A DNA stretch of 64,000 bases from Pseudomonas sp. MWU16-30317 (GCF_020515695.1 NZ_JAIWJA010000002.1:858505-922504); one strand, 5' to 3'. Shown: positions 46,844 to 57,004, counted from the stretch's first letter. Program-made: numbers and translations. Notes: generated by a model from the letters alone, not told the origin.

Positions 46844-48190
46844 ATGAGCACGCGCGACCCTCTGGGCTATTACGCAGTCCTGGAGTTGCACCACGAGGCC
46901 AGTGAGGAGCAGATCAAGGCTGCTTACCGGCGCAGAGCGATGGTCCTGCACCCGGACCGTAATCCTGGCAGGGACACCACCGAGCAATTTCAGGCGCTCA
47001 ACGAGGCCTTCGAGGCGCTGTCCGATTCAGCGGCTCGAGCAAAGTACGACACCCCAGCAGCGGCCCCGACGGCCCCGGCGCAACCACCGCCGGAGCCGAT
47101 CAAATGCTCCGCGTGCGGCAAAGTCTCGGCGCAGCCACGGGTGGCGGTGTATCGATCGGTCAGAAGCTTTTTGCTGGTGACGATACGCAAACCGATCAGC
47201 GGGGTGTTTTGCAGTGAGTGCGCCCAGAAGAAGGCGCTGAAAGCTTCGGCCACTACCTGGTTGCTCGGCTGGTGGGGTTTGCCGTGGGGGCCCGTCTACT
47301 CCGTCCAGGCGCTGTTGGACAATATGTTCGGCGGCACCCATCCGCCGCTTGAGAACGCCCGTTTGCTGGCTTATCAGGCCTACTGCTTCCATGCCTTGGG
47401 TCGGCATGACATCGCCTTCGCCATCGCTGAAGATGGCCTGAAGTTTTGCCGCAAGATCAGACCGACCTCACGCCAGGCGGCGCTGGTTATCGAGCGTGAC
47501 GATCTGGATCGGCGTCTCAAGAGTTTCGTTGCTCAGGAGCGCCCGAACGCCGTTCGCTTGAAAAACTCATGGAAGCTCGCCAACCGCTTTTTCGCCTTTC
47601 ACGCTGGCGCGATGGGGCTGGTAGCGGCGGCAATCACCCTGGCGATCGTCAATGCGCCGCTGTACGAGCGAACCTTCCCCAAAGGGCCTATGCCGTACTC
47701 GTCACAAGCGTTGGCGGCGGGAGCGATCACGGCGCCTTCGGCCAGCGTCGCTCGGCAAATGCCACCGCCGCCGGTTTTCGTCCGACCCAGGACGGCGCCC
47801 AACGGCAAGCCATGGCCGATGGTGGCGGGTTATCTCAACGGCGAGCCACAAACCCGAGCGGGCGGGCATTCGGAGATCACCATCGACAACGGCCAGAACG
47901 ACTCGGATGTATTCGTCAAACTGGTGTCGCTGTCCGGCAATATCGCTCGCCCGGCGCGGCAGATCTTCATTCCGGCCAACGGCAAATTCACCATAAAGAG
48001 CATCGAGGCGGGCCGTTACGATGTGAGATATCAGGACCTGAAGACCGGTACCCGTTCTCGATCCGATGGGCTGACACTCTCCGAAACGGCGGATGCCCGG
48101 GGGATTCGCTACAGCGTCATGACCCTGACGTTGCAAAGAGCCAGGAATGGCAACATGGCGATCCATGATCTTGCAGAGGGAGAATTCTGA
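46844..48190 (+). CDS. J-domain membrane protein with zinc ribbon
   Basis: This 448-residue protein has an N-terminal J domain (residues 5-70) with the HPD motif in VLHPDRNPG, so it should stimulate a DnaK-type chaperone. A CSAC and CSEC pair follows, likely a zinc ribbon. A membrane helix lies near residue 255 (AGAMGLVAAAITLAIV), and a beta-rich C-terminal domain follows on the other side. GGAA precedes the ATG at 46844. The client or location of action is unknown. Confidence 0.85.
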   Translation: MSTRDPLGYYAVLELHHEASEEQIKAAYRRRAMVLHPDRNPGRDTTEQFQALNEAFEALSDSAARAKYDTPAAAPTAPAQPPPEPIKCSACGKVSAQPRVAVYRSVRSFLLVTIRKPISGVFCSECAQKKALKASATTWLLGWWGLPWGPVYSVQALLDNMFGGTHPPLENARLLAYQAYCFHALGRHDIAFAIAEDGLKFCRKIRPTSRQAALVIERDDLDRRLKSFVAQERPNAVRLKNSWKLANRFFAFHAGAMGLVAAAITLAIVNAPLYERTFPKGPMPYSSQALAAGAITAPSASVARQMPPPPVFVRPRTAPNGKPWPMVAGYLNGEPQTRAGGHSEITIDNGQNDSDVFVKLVSLSGNIARPARQIFIPANGKFTIKSIEAGRYDVRYQDLKTGTRSRSDGLTLSETADARGIRYSVMTLTLQRARNGNMAIHDLAEGEF

Positions 48191-48199
48191 GCCTGCCAG

Positions 48200-49420
48200 T
48201 CACCCGTTATGCTGGGCCTGACCGCCCAGGCCCAGCACGAACGTCAAGGCAATGACCGTTATCAACAGCGCCGTCACACCCAGCCAGGCGAAATGCGCCC
48301 AGGCCACTCCGCCGGCCCAGCCCAGCACCGCGCCGCCGACGTAGAAAGAAATGAAGTACAGCGTCGAGGCCTGGGATTTGCCCGTGCTCGCCTGCCGGGA
48401 CACCGAGCCATTGGCGACGGCGTGAGTCGCGAAGTACCCCACGGTGAATAGCACCAGGCCGACGACGACCAGGGGCAGATAGGGCGGGATCATCAACAGC
48501 GCGCCCCCGGCGCACAGCGCCAGTGAACCGATGGTGACGCGTTTGGGGCCATGGCGGTCGGCGAGCTTGCCCGCATAGGTGGACGCATAAATGCCCGCCA
48601 GGTAGGTCAGGAACAACGAACCGGTGACGGTCTGGCTGAGGTCGAACGGCGCCTCGGTGAGGCGAAAACCGAGAAAGTTGTAGACCATCACCAGGCTGCC
48701 CATCATCAGGAAGCCGGTGATGTAGGCGCGCTGCAGCGCCCGATTGCGCAGGTGCAGCCGGTAGTTGCCCAGCAGCAGCTTCCAGTCCGAATGCTGCACC
48801 ACGAAGTGCCGGGAGCGCGGCAGCAGATAGCTGAACAGCAACGCCGAAGTGACCCCCAGTACGCCGATGGCGACCAGGCTGGCCTGCCAGCCCCAGGTGT
48901 CCGCGACGAAACCCGCCAGTACCCGGCCGGCCATCCCGCCGAACGCTGCGCCGCTGACATACACCCCGGCGGCATAGCCCGAATCCGAGGAGGCGATCTC
49001 TTCAGCGATATAGGCCATGGCGATGGCGGGTACGCCGCTGAAGGCCGCGCCTTGCAGCGCCCGGTAGAACAGGAAGGTGTTCCAGGAGTCGGCGGTGGCC
49101 GAGGCGATGCAGATTACTCCGGAGGTAATCAGCGACGCCACCATGACCGGCTTTCGGCCCAGGCGCTCGGAGACCACGCTGGCGAAGGGCATCAGCAACG
49201 CCAGCACGCCGATGTTGATCGACAGCGACAGGCTCGCTTGTGCCGGGCTGATCGAAAAGGCATGGGTGAACAGCGGCATCAGCGGCTGGACGCAATTCAT
49301 CAAAGCAAATGTCGACAGCCCCGCCAAGGTCATGCAGATCGCTATTGCGCGGAAGGCTGCTGTACCGCGGGCGATCTTGTCGCTGTGCGTGCTGGAGGCA
49401 GATGAGTGCTCGGAAGGCAT
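48200..49420 (-). CDS. MFS transporter
   Basis: This 406-residue protein has about 12 membrane helices and the MFS loop motif (ASVVSERLGRKPVMVAS) between helices 2 and 3. It resembles the YnfM/arabinose-efflux-like group of exporters. It is divergent from the ferulate gene ech, and the 192-base gap holds the ech operator, so it may be linked to that island. The substrate is unknown. Confidence 0.9.
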   Translation of the reverse strand: MPSEHSSASSTHSDKIARGTAAFRAIAICMTLAGLSTFALMNCVQPLMPLFTHAFSISPAQASLSLSINIGVLALLMPFASVVSERLGRKPVMVASLITSGVICIASATADSWNTFLFYRALQGAAFSGVPAIAMAYIAEEIASSDSGYAAGVYVSGAAFGGMAGRVLAGFVADTWGWQASLVAIGVLGVTSALLFSYLLPRSRHFVVQHSDWKLLLGNYRLHLRNRALQRAYITGFLMMGSLVMVYNFLGFRLTEAPFDLSQTVTGSLFLTYLAGIYASTYAGKLADRHGPKRVTIGSLALCAGGALLMIPPYLPLVVVGLVLFTVGYFATHAVANGSVSRQASTGKSQASTLYFISFYVGGAVLGWAGGVAWAHFAWLGVTALLITVIALTFVLGLGGQAQHNG

Positions 49421-49514
49421 CCTGGGAGGGTTCCATCAGGTATCGGGTCAGGCGGGCATGGTACGCGACGTTCGGTATGGGCCAAAGGGAAAGCGATACT
49501 GATCCGGAAAATAC

Positions 49515-49563
49515 AGTTAATAAATATAACTATTAATTGACATAACTAAAACGCAGGGATAAT
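49515..49563 (+). promoter_or_regulatory. ech promoter with two operator copies
   Basis: AGTTAATAAATATAACT (49515-49531) is a 17-bp near-palindrome. A second, weaker copy TATTAATTGACATAACT (49531-49547) follows and overlaps a perfect -35 TTGACA (49537-49542). A -10 GATAAT lies at 49558-49563, with a 15-base spacer. A repressor bound to the second copy would cover the -35. The same 17-mer pattern recurs at 52791 and 56765. Confidence 0.65.
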
Positions 49564-49612
49564 TTCTGCTCATCGCCTCACAACAATCGCCCCACGACAA
49601 GAGAGCAATGCG

Positions 49613-50443
49613 ATGAGCACGTATCAGGACCGCTGGCAGACCGTGAAGGTAGAGATCGAAGAGGGCATCGCCTGGGTCATTCTCAACCGGCCGGAAAAAC
49701 GCAACGCCATGAGCCCGACCCTCAATCGCGAGATGGTCGAGGTGCTGGAGGTGCTGGAGCAGGACCCAGACGCTGGAGTGCTGGTATTGACCGGCGCCGG
49801 GGAGTCCTGGACGGCGGGCATGGACCTCAAGGAATACTTTCGCGAGACCGATGCCGGGCCGGAAATCCTTCAGGAAAAAATCCGCCGCGAAGCCTCGCAG
49901 TGGCAGTGGCGGCTGCTGCGCATGTACACCAAACCGACCATCGCCATGGTCAACGGCTGGTGCTTCGGGGGCGGCTTCAGTCCGCTGGTGGCCTGCGACC
50001 TGGCGATTGCCGCCGACGAGGCCACGTTCGGTCTGTCCGAAATCAACTGGGGCATCCCGCCCGGCAACCTGGTCAGTAAAGCCATGGCCGACACCGTGGG
50101 CCATCGCGCCGCGCTGTACTACATCATGACCGGGCAGACATTCGATGGGCAGCGCGCCGCCGAGATGGGCCTGGTCAACCAGAGCGTGCCGCTGGCCCAG
50201 CTCAAGGAAGTGACCATCGCCCTGGCGCGCAATCTGCTGGACAAGAACCCGGTGGTGCTGCGCGCCGCGAAGATCGGCTTCAAGCGTGCACGCGAACTGA
50301 CCTGGGAGCAGAGTGAAGATTACCTCTACGCCAAGCTCGATCAGTCGCGCCTGCTCGACCCCGAGGATGGCCGTGCCCAGGGCATGAAGCAGTTCCTTGA
50401 CGACAAGAGCATCAAACCTGGCTTGCAGACCTACAAACGCTGA
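49613..50443 (+). CDS. ech: Feruloyl-CoA hydratase/lyase (HCHL)
   Basis: This 276-residue crotonase-fold enzyme turns feruloyl-CoA into vanillin and acetyl-CoA. It closely follows Pseudomonas HCHL, and the catalytic residues known for that enzyme, Ser123, Glu143 and Tyr239, are at the same positions. It also acts on coumaroyl- and caffeoyl-CoA in known examples. A GAGAG ribosome site precedes the ATG. It is 48 bases before fcs, and both are probably one operon. Confidence 0.97.
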   Translation: MSTYQDRWQTVKVEIEEGIAWVILNRPEKRNAMSPTLNREMVEVLEVLEQDPDAGVLVLTGAGESWTAGMDLKEYFRETDAGPEILQEKIRREASQWQWRLLRMYTKPTIAMVNGWCFGGGFSPLVACDLAIAADEATFGLSEINWGIPPGNLVSKAMADTVGHRAALYYIMTGQTFDGQRAAEMGLVNQSVPLAQLKEVTIALARNLLDKNPVVLRAAKIGFKRARELTWEQSEDYLYAKLDQSRLLDPEDGRAQGMKQFLDDKSIKPGLQTYKR

Positions 50444-50491
50444 TAGCGCCTAGCGCAATACCCCACAAAAATAATATGGGAGGGGCGTCAC

Positions 50492-52345
50492 GTGGACTCG
50501 CACATCACACCGCAATACCGTCCGGTGGCCATCGGCTGCTCGGCCGTCGAAGTCAGCGAGCAAGGGGGTGTGCTGCACCTGTGCTCCCGGGAACCATTAC
50601 AGCCGCTGCCCGCGCGCCTGCTGGATCGCCTGGTGCATTGGGCAAAAGTACGCCCGACACAGACGTTCATCGCCGCCCGTGATGCCAGCGGTGCCTGGCG
50701 TGAGGTCAGTTACGCGCAGATGCTCGAGGATGTGCGGGCCATTGCCCAGGCGCTGTTGCGCTATGGCTTGAGCGCCGAGCGGCCGCTGGTGATTCTATCG
50801 GGCAACGACATCGAGCATCAGCAGATGGCACTGGCGGCGATGTATGCGGGCATCCCTTACTGCCCGGTGTCACCCGCTTATTCGTTGCTGTCCCAGGACC
50901 TGCAGAAACTGCGGCATGTCTGCGAGGTGCTGCAGCCCGGTCTGGTGTTCGTCAGCGATGCTGGCGCGTTTGCGCGGGCCATCGATACGCTGATCGCGCC
51001 CGAGGTGCCGTTGATCGCCGTGCGAGGGGAGAGCTCGGCAAGAACGCCTGTCAGCTTTGCCAGCTTGTTGTCCGAGCCTGGTGGCGTGCAGGCCGATGCG
51101 GCCTTTGCCGCGACCGGGCCGGACACCATTGCCAAGTTTCTTTTCACCTCGGGCTCTACACAATTGCCCAAAGCGGTGGTGACCACCCAGCGCATGCTCT
51201 GCGCCAACCAGCAAATGCTGTTGCAGACGTTCCCCGAGTTTGGCCACGTGCCACCGGTGCTGGTGGACTGGCTGCCCTGGAACCATACCTTCGGCGGCAG
51301 CCACAATGTCGGCATCGTGCTCTACAACGGCGGCACGTTTTATCTGGACGACGGCAAGCCCACACCCAACGGCTTTGCCGAGACCTTGCGCAACCTTGAA
51401 GAGATCTCTCCAACGGCGTACCTGACGGTGCCCAAGGGCTGGGAGGAACTGGTAGCTGCGCTGGAGCAGAATGCCCAACTGCGGGAGCGGTTCTTTGCGC
51501 GCATCACGCTGTTTTTCTTCGCGGCGGCGGGGCTTTCCCAGAGCATCTGGGATCGCCTCGACCGGGTCGCTGAAAATCATTGCGGTCAGCGTATCCGCAT
51601 GATGGCCGGGCTGGGCATGACGGAAGCAGCGCCCTCTTGCACCTTCACCACCGGGCCGCTGTCGATGGCAGGCTATATCGGTTTGCCGGCGCCGGGCTGC
51701 GAAATGCGCCTGGTGCCAGTGGGCGACAAACTCGAGGCGAGGTTTCGCGGGCCGCACATCATGCCCGGTTACTGGCGGGGCGAGGCGCGGCAAAACCACG
51801 AGGCCTTTGACGATCAGGGTTTCTATTGCTCGGGGGATGCCGTGCGCCTCGCCGATCCCGGCGATCCGCAACTGGGTTTGATGTTCGATGGCCGTATTGC
51901 TGAAGACTTCAAATTGTCGTCCGGGGTGTTCGTCAGCATCGGGCCGCTGCGCAACCGCGCGGTACTGGCGGGGGCCTCGCATGTCAGCGATGTGGTGATC
52001 GCCGCGCCGGACCGTGCGTGCCTCGGGGCGCTGGTGTTTGCACGACTGGCGCCATGCCGCGAGCTATCGGGTTTGCCGGCCACGGCCAGCGATGCCGAGG
52101 TGCTGCTCAGTGAACCGGTGCGCGCTTGGTTCAGCCGGTGGTTGCAGCAACTCAATCGGCAGGGCACCGGTAACGCATCGCGCCTTGAGTGGCTGGTGCT
52201 GCTCGACGAGCCACCGTCGATCGATCGCGGCGAGATCACCGATAAGGGCTCGATCAATCAGCGTGCGGTATTGCGCTGGCGAGCCGAGCAGGTCGATGCG
52301 CTGTACCTGGGCAGCGACTCGCGCATTCTCTATGCGCCGCGCTAG
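50492..52345 (+). CDS. fcs: Feruloyl-CoA synthetase
   Basis: This 617-residue AMP-forming ligase activates ferulate and related hydroxycinnamates to CoA thioesters. The AMP-binding motif is LFTSGSTQLPKAVV, followed by GGSHNVG and GLGMTEAAPSCTFTT. The start is GTG at 50492 with GGGAGGGG upstream. The last 4 bases overlap the convergent marR gene. Confidence 0.96.
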   Translation: MDSHITPQYRPVAIGCSAVEVSEQGGVLHLCSREPLQPLPARLLDRLVHWAKVRPTQTFIAARDASGAWREVSYAQMLEDVRAIAQALLRYGLSAERPLVILSGNDIEHQQMALAAMYAGIPYCPVSPAYSLLSQDLQKLRHVCEVLQPGLVFVSDAGAFARAIDTLIAPEVPLIAVRGESSARTPVSFASLLSEPGGVQADAAFAATGPDTIAKFLFTSGSTQLPKAVVTTQRMLCANQQMLLQTFPEFGHVPPVLVDWLPWNHTFGGSHNVGIVLYNGGTFYLDDGKPTPNGFAETLRNLEEISPTAYLTVPKGWEELVAALEQNAQLRERFFARITLFFFAAAGLSQSIWDRLDRVAENHCGQRIRMMAGLGMTEAAPSCTFTTGPLSMAGYIGLPAPGCEMRLVPVGDKLEARFRGPHIMPGYWRGEARQNHEAFDDQGFYCSGDAVRLADPGDPQLGLMFDGRIAEDFKLSSGVFVSIGPLRNRAVLAGASHVSDVVIAAPDRACLGALVFARLAPCRELSGLPATASDAEVLLSEPVRAWFSRWLQQLNRQGTGNASRLEWLVLLDEPPSIDRGEITDKGSINQRAVLRWRAEQVDALYLGSDSRILYAPR

Positions 52346-52773
52346 ACGGGTGCCGCGTTGACCTTGTGCAGCAGTGTCAGCAGTTGACTGCGCTCTTCAT
52401 CGCTGAGGGGGCTGGTCGCGATCTGGTCGCTCTCGACGGCCAGCGCCTTGAGCGGTTCCAGCAGTGCCTGGCCCTCGGCAGTGAGGTACAGGCCATAGGC
52501 GCGTTTGTCCTGGCTGGCGCGCACGCGTTCGGCCAGGCCGCGTTTTTCGAGCTTGTTGAGCAGCGGCACCAGTTGCGGCGGTTCAATGGCCAATTGCCGG
52601 GCCAGATCGGCCTGCATCAGCCCAGGCTCGCTTTGCATGATCACCATGGCGGTGAACTCGGCAGGGCGCAGATCGAATTCGGCGAGGCCGCCCACCAGGT
52701 GCTGGAACAGTTTCAGTTGCGCCCGACGCAGGGCGTAGCCGACCAGAGAATCAAGAAAACTTTGCGCAGACAT
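52342..52773 (-). CDS. MarR-family regulator of hydroxycinnamate genes
   Basis: This 143-residue MarR protein has the winged helix in MQADLARQLAIEPPQLVPLLNKLEKRGLAERV. MarR regulators next to fcs/ech in other bacteria repress those genes and respond to hydroxycinnamoyl-CoA. The ATG at 52773 (MSAQSFLDSL) is preferred over 52827, because the longer frame would run through the operator at 52791. It is divergent from vanA. It is the best candidate to bind the shared 17-bp palindrome. Confidence 0.88.
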   Translation of the reverse strand: MSAQSFLDSLVGYALRRAQLKLFQHLVGGLAEFDLRPAEFTAMVIMQSEPGLMQADLARQLAIEPPQLVPLLNKLEKRGLAERVRASQDKRAYGLYLTAEGQALLEPLKALAVESDQIATSPLSDEERSQLLTLLHKVNAAPV

Positions 52774-52790
52774 GCTGACGAGGGTCCATA

Positions 52791-52807
52791 AATTAAGATG
52801 CTTAACT
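52791..52807. promoter_or_regulatory. Operator between marR and vanA
   Basis: AATTAAGATGCTTAACT is a 17-bp palindrome with a perfect TTAAG/CTTAA core and the same 6-5-6 layout as the sites at 49515 and 56765. It is 18 bases upstream of the marR start. A further perfect palindrome AATAGCGCTATT lies at 52844-52855, closer to vanA. Confidence 0.6.
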
Positions 52808-52912
52808 ATCTTTGCACTGATACCCACTGCACAGCCACTGATTAATAGCGCTATTCAACGGATCGATAACAACAAGACCGACAACACCATGCCTGTCCGG
52901 AGGATCTTCCCC

Positions 52913-53971
52913 ATGTTTCCCAAGAACACCTGGTACGTCGCCTGTACCCCCGATGAACTCGAACAACAGCCGCTGGGCCGGCAGATCTGTGGTGAACACA
53001 TGGTGTTCTTCCGCGGCCCGCAAGGCGAGGTGGCCGCCGTCGAGAACTACTGCCCCCATCGCGGCGCGCCTCTGTCGCTGGGGCGGGTCATCGAGGGTCA
53101 ACTGGTCTGTGGCTATCACGGGCTGGTGATGGGCTGTGACGGCAAGACGGTGGAAATGCCCGGTCAGCGCGTGCGCGGCTTTCCTGCCAATAAAAGCTAT
53201 CGAGCGGTGGAACGCTACGGTTTTATCTGGGTCTGGCCGGGGGATCAGGCCCTGGCCGATCCGGCGCTGATCCCTCATCTGGAGTGGGCAGTCAGCGATC
53301 AGTGGGCCTATGGTGGTGGGCTTTTTCACATCAACTGCGACTACCGCCTGATGATCGACAACCTCATGGACCTTACCCACGAAACCTATGTACACGCCTC
53401 CAGTATCGGCCAGAAGGAAATCGACGAAATCGCGCCCATCACGAGCGTGTCCGGCGATGAAGTGGTCACGGCGCGGCACATGGAAAATATCATGGCCCCG
53501 CCGTTCTGGCGCATGGCCTTGCGCGGTAACAACCTGGCTGACGACGTGCCGGTCGATCGCTGGCAGATCTGCCGCTTCACGCCGCCCAGCCATGTATTGA
53601 TCGAAGTCGGCGTCGCCCATGCCGGCCAGGGCGGCTATGAGGCGGATGCGAGCTGCAAGGCCTCCAGCATCGTGGTGGATTTCATCACCCCGGAAACCGA
53701 GACCAGCATCTGGTACTTCTGGGGCATGGCGCGCAACTTCAATCCCGCTGACGCCGAACTGACCGCCAGCATCCGCGAGGGCCAGGGCAAGATCTTCAGC
53801 GAAGACCTGGAGATGCTCGAGCAGCAGCAACGCAACCTGTTGCGCCATCCCGAGCGGCAATTGCTCAAGCTCAATATCGATGCCGGCGGCGTGCAGTCGC
53901 GCAAGATTCTCGAGCGTCTGATTGCCGCTGAAGCGGCGGGCGGCGGCGCCTTGATCGCGTCGTCTCACTGA
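52913..53971 (+). CDS. vanA: Vanillate O-demethylase oxygenase subunit
   Basis: This 352-residue Rieske oxygenase demethylates vanillate to protocatechuate and formaldehyde. The Rieske cluster ligands are Cys47-X-His49 and Cys66-X2-His69. The mononuclear iron motif is in [15 protein letters not shown]. It begins [17 protein letters not shown], typical of VanA. GGAGG lies 9 bases before the ATG at 52913; the longer upstream frame is not used. vanB follows after 11 bases. Confidence 0.95.
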   Translation: MFPKNTWYVACTPDELEQQPLGRQICGEHMVFFRGPQGEVAAVENYCPHRGAPLSLGRVIEGQLVCGYHGLVMGCDGKTVEMPGQRVRGFPANKSYRAVERYGFIWVWPGDQALADPALIPHLEWAVSDQWAYGGGLFHINCDYRLMIDNLMDLTHETYVHASSIGQKEIDEIAPITSVSGDEVVTARHMENIMAPPFWRMALRGNNLADDVPVDRWQICRFTPPSHVLIEVGVAHAGQGGYEADASCKASSIVVDFITPETETSIWYFWGMARNFNPADAELTASIREGQGKIFSEDLEMLEQQQRNLLRHPERQLLKLNIDAGGVQSRKILERLIAAEAAGGGALIASSH

Positions 53972-53982
53972 GGGAGTGTGCC

Positions 53983-54933
53983 ATGATCCAGGTCCAAGTG
54001 GTCTCCCGGCGCGAGGAAGCACAGGGCATCTGCAGTTTCGAGCTGGCCAGTGTCGACGCGGCCCCGTTGCCAGCCTTCAGCGCTGGCGCGCATATCGATG
54101 TGCACTTGCCGGGCGGGCTGATTCGTCAATATTCGCTGTGCAACGATCCGCGCGAACGCCACCGGTACGTGATCGGCGTGCTCAATGATCCGGCGTCGCG
54201 GGGCGGCTCGCGGGTTCTGCATGAGCAGATTGTGGTTGGCGAGCGTCTGGACATCAGTGCCCCGCGCAATTTGTTCGAATTGGCCAGCGATGCATCGCGC
54301 AGCTTGCTGTTCGCCGGAGGTATCGGCATCACTCCGATGCTCTGCATGGCCGAGTATCTGGCGTGCAGCGGTGCGGATTTCACCTTGCATTATTGCGTGC
54401 GTTCTCGTGAGCGTGGGGCGTTCATCGAACGCTTGCTGGAGGCTTCGTTTGCCGATCGGGTATTCCTGCATTTCGATGAAGAACCGGCCACGGCGATGCA
54501 GACGCCAGCGTTGCTCGCCGAACCCGCTGAAGGCACGCATCTGTATGTGTGCGGGCCGGGCGGTTTCATGCAGCACGTGCTGGACACCGCCCGGCAGAAG
54601 GGCTGGAAGGAGAGCACCCTGCACCGCGAGTATTTCGCCGCGGCGCCCGTCGATACCACCAGCGACGGCAGCTTTGCGATCAGGCTGGCCAGCAGCGGCG
54701 AAGAGTTTCAGGTACCGGCCGACGAGACGGTGGTGCAAGTCTTGCAGCGCCACGGCATCGAGATTCCCGTGTCGTGCGAGCAAGGCATCTGCGGGACCTG
54801 CCTGACCGGCGTGCTGGAGGGTACGCCCGAGCATCGCGATCTGTACCTGAGCGAAACGGAGCAGGCCTGCAACGATCAATTCACACCCTGTTGTTCGCGG
54901 GCCCGCAGCGCGTTGCTGGTGCTCGACCTCTAG
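53983..54933 (+). CDS. vanB: Vanillate O-demethylase reductase subunit
   Basis: This 316-residue reductase passes electrons from NAD(P)H to VanA. It has the FMN-binding RQYSLCNDP, the NAD-binding [15 protein letters not shown] and a C-terminal plant-type 2Fe-2S domain ([13 protein letters not shown] plus a later Cys). The last 4 bases overlap the convergent sigma-54 regulator gene. Confidence 0.95.
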   Translation: MIQVQVVSRREEAQGICSFELASVDAAPLPAFSAGAHIDVHLPGGLIRQYSLCNDPRERHRYVIGVLNDPASRGGSRVLHEQIVVGERLDISAPRNLFELASDASRSLLFAGGIGITPMLCMAEYLACSGADFTLHYCVRSRERGAFIERLLEASFADRVFLHFDEEPATAMQTPALLAEPAEGTHLYVCGPGGFMQHVLDTARQKGWKESTLHREYFAAAPVDTTSDGSFAIRLASSGEEFQVPADETVVQVLQRHGIEIPVSCEQGICGTCLTGVLEGTPEHRDLYLSETEQACNDQFTPCCSRARSALLVLDL

Positions 54934-56714
54934 CCTGGCTGGCGATGTTTTTTCAGGCGGTAGGCGAACTGCGCCCGGCTTAGCCCCACCGTCCGTGCGG
55001 CCGCCGCCAGGTTGCCAGCGCTCTGCTGCATGGCCTCGTTGATCAGTCGCGCCTCCAGGCCGTCGATGCTGAAGCGCTGGTCGCGTTGGGTCAGGGTGTC
55101 CAGCAGCGGTTCGAGGGTGGCCGCTGGCGGTTCGCTCAGCGGATGGGCCGTCAGGCCGCCGTCGCGGTCGATGGAGTAGCCTTGCTCGGGTAGTCGTTCG
55201 TCACGAAACAGATGCACCAGATCGATAGGTTGCCCCTCTTCGCTGGCGATCAATCCGCGCTCGACCAGGTTTTGCAGCTCGCGGATATTGCCGGGGAAGT
55301 CATAGCGCAACAGGGTTTTCAGGGCGCGCATGGTCAGCCCTGCCGGGGTGCGCTGATAGTCGCGGCACAGGCGTTGCAAAAAAGCGTTGATCAGCAGTGG
55401 AATGTCGTCGCGCCGTTGACGCAGGGGCGGCAAGGCGATGGGGTAGACGTTCAAGCGGTAGAACAGGTCTTCGCGAAAGTCGCCTCGGGCCACCGCTTGC
55501 TGCAAGTCGACATTGCACGCGGCGACGACTCGCACATCGACCTTGATGGCCTGCACACCGCCCACGCGCTCGATCTCGCGCTCTTGCAAAGCGCGCAGCA
55601 GCTTGCTTTGGCCCGCCAGACTGAGGCAGGTGATTTCGTCGAGAAACAACGTGCCGCCTTGGGCTCGCTCGAAGCGTCCGGGCCGTGAATGGCTGGCTCC
55701 GGTGTAGGCGCCGCGATCGACGCCGAACAGCTCGGCCTCGATCAAGTTGTCGGGGATCGCCGCGCAGTTCAGCGCTACGAAGGGCGCGTGGCGGCGTGGG
55801 CTCATGCGGTGCAGTTGGCGCGCGAAGAGCTCTTTGCCCACCCCGGATTCGCCACTGATCAACACCGTCGCCGGCGTCGGTGCGACCCGCTGCAACGAAA
55901 GATTGGCGGCATTGAACGCCGCACTGGCGCCGATCGGTTCCGGCCCCGGCGGTGGCGCAGATACCGGGGTGAAGCTGCTGACCACAGGCGCGGCAGTGGC
56001 GGTCGGGCCGCCACTGGCATTCAGGTACGCCAGGTCGGATTCCACGTCGCCCCATTGTTCGGCTGTCTTGCCGACGACCCGGCAATTGGCGTGGCCCATG
56101 CCACGGCACTCCACTTCGCGAAAGATCACCATGCGCCCGAACAGCCCGCTGACGAAGCCGATGGCGTAGCCCAGTTCGGTCCAGCACGCTGGGTCCTGGC
56201 CCACGCCATAGGCCGTCAGGTGTTCGTCGGCCTCGCAGGAGTGGTGCCACAAAAACTCACCTTCATAAAAGCCGCAGTCGGCATCGAACTTGAAGTGCAG
56301 TGGCTCGACTCGGGTCATGCCTTCGAGGGTGTGCAGATGGGTGCCGGCGGCAAAGATCGCGGCGGCCGAGGCCTGTGGCCAGCGTTCGCGGATCAGCCGT
56401 GCATCGCGGGCGCCGGAGAGATATCCGGTGCGGGTGAACAGGCCGCGCGCCTGCTGCAAACCCAAGCGCTCGATGATCTCGCGGCGCAATGCACCGAACG
56501 AAGAGGTGTGCAGCAACAGCATGCGCTGATCGTTGAGCCAGATGCGCCCGTCATCGGGTGAGAACAGCAGACATTCCTTGAGTTCTTCCTGAGTCGGCGA
56601 GCTGCTGGGCACCAGATCACGGCTGTCGCCCCTAGGGGAAAAATGCGCGGTGGCGACGCTGTGGTCGGGGAGCGTGCAGTGGCGGTTTTGCATTTTTATC
56701 GGGGTTTTTATCAT
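54930..56714 (-). CDS. Sigma-54-dependent activator, XylR/DmpR type
   Basis: This 594-residue activator has an XylR-N ligand-sensing domain and a V4R domain (about residues 40-240), an AAA+ domain (Walker A GESGVGKE, then GAYTGA, a Tyr variant of the sigma-54-contacting GAFTGA loop) and a Fis-type helix-turn-helix at the end ([20 protein letters not shown]). Relatives sense aromatic compounds directly. AGGGA lies 9 bases before the ATG at 56714. It is divergent from the aldehyde dehydrogenase gene, which has a sigma-54 promoter, so that gene is its likely target. Confidence 0.93.
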   Translation of the reverse strand: MIKTPIKMQNRHCTLPDHSVATAHFSPRGDSRDLVPSSSPTQEELKECLLFSPDDGRIWLNDQRMLLLHTSSFGALRREIIERLGLQQARGLFTRTGYLSGARDARLIRERWPQASAAAIFAAGTHLHTLEGMTRVEPLHFKFDADCGFYEGEFLWHHSCEADEHLTAYGVGQDPACWTELGYAIGFVSGLFGRMVIFREVECRGMGHANCRVVGKTAEQWGDVESDLAYLNASGGPTATAAPVVSSFTPVSAPPPGPEPIGASAAFNAANLSLQRVAPTPATVLISGESGVGKELFARQLHRMSPRRHAPFVALNCAAIPDNLIEAELFGVDRGAYTGASHSRPGRFERAQGGTLFLDEITCLSLAGQSKLLRALQEREIERVGGVQAIKVDVRVVAACNVDLQQAVARGDFREDLFYRLNVYPIALPPLRQRRDDIPLLINAFLQRLCRDYQRTPAGLTMRALKTLLRYDFPGNIRELQNLVERGLIASEEGQPIDLVHLFRDERLPEQGYSIDRDGGLTAHPLSEPPAATLEPLLDTLTQRDQRFSIDGLEARLINEAMQQSAGNLAAAARTVGLSRAQFAYRLKKHRQPG

Positions 56715-56764
56715 GGTTCTTATCCCTGGGACGCGGCCTTACTGAAATGATCACCTGGCAAAAT

Positions 56765-56781
56765 AGTTATTAAACATAACT
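56765..56781. promoter_or_regulatory. Operator between sigma-54 activator and aldehyde dehydrogenase
   Basis: AGTTATTAAACATAACT has perfect 6-bp arms and differs from the ech site at only 2 of 17 positions. It lies 51 bases upstream of the activator gene start. Confidence 0.6.
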
Positions 56782-56905
56782 TTATCATTTGAGCAACTGC
56801 CTTCGTGTGCCCGGCCTCTCGAGGCGTCATGTCCCTTTCAAGCGTCCCGCTCAAACCCCTGCAACAGAGCCTTGGCGCTGGTGTGGGAGAACGGCCTGAA
56901 CGTTC

Positions 56906-56921
56906 CGGCACAGGCCTTGCT
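56906..56921 (+). promoter_or_regulatory. Sigma-54 (-24/-12) promoter of aldehyde dehydrogenase
   Basis: CGGCACAGGCCTTGCT matches the RpoN consensus TGGCACG-N4-TTGCW at 10 of 12 defined positions, with the invariant GG and GC at exact spacing. The start point would be near 56932, about 73 bases before the ATG. TTTGAGC (56788) and GCTCAAA (56848) upstream could be activator sites. Confidence 0.7.
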
Positions 56922-57004
56922 CTGCTGCAAGGGCACGTTGCGGATTGCGCATGAGTCCTGTTGCAGCCCGTGGAGATTACAACCACAACAGCCGGGAGCA
57001 CCCG

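Noticed and set aside
50870..51982. 370-codon open frame opposite fcs
   Set aside because: It is antisense to fcs and has no family resemblance.
56935..56965. Second sigma-54-like site around GGCACGTTGCGGATTGC
   Set aside because: The GG to GC spacing does not fit 10 bases; the site at 56906 fits exactly.
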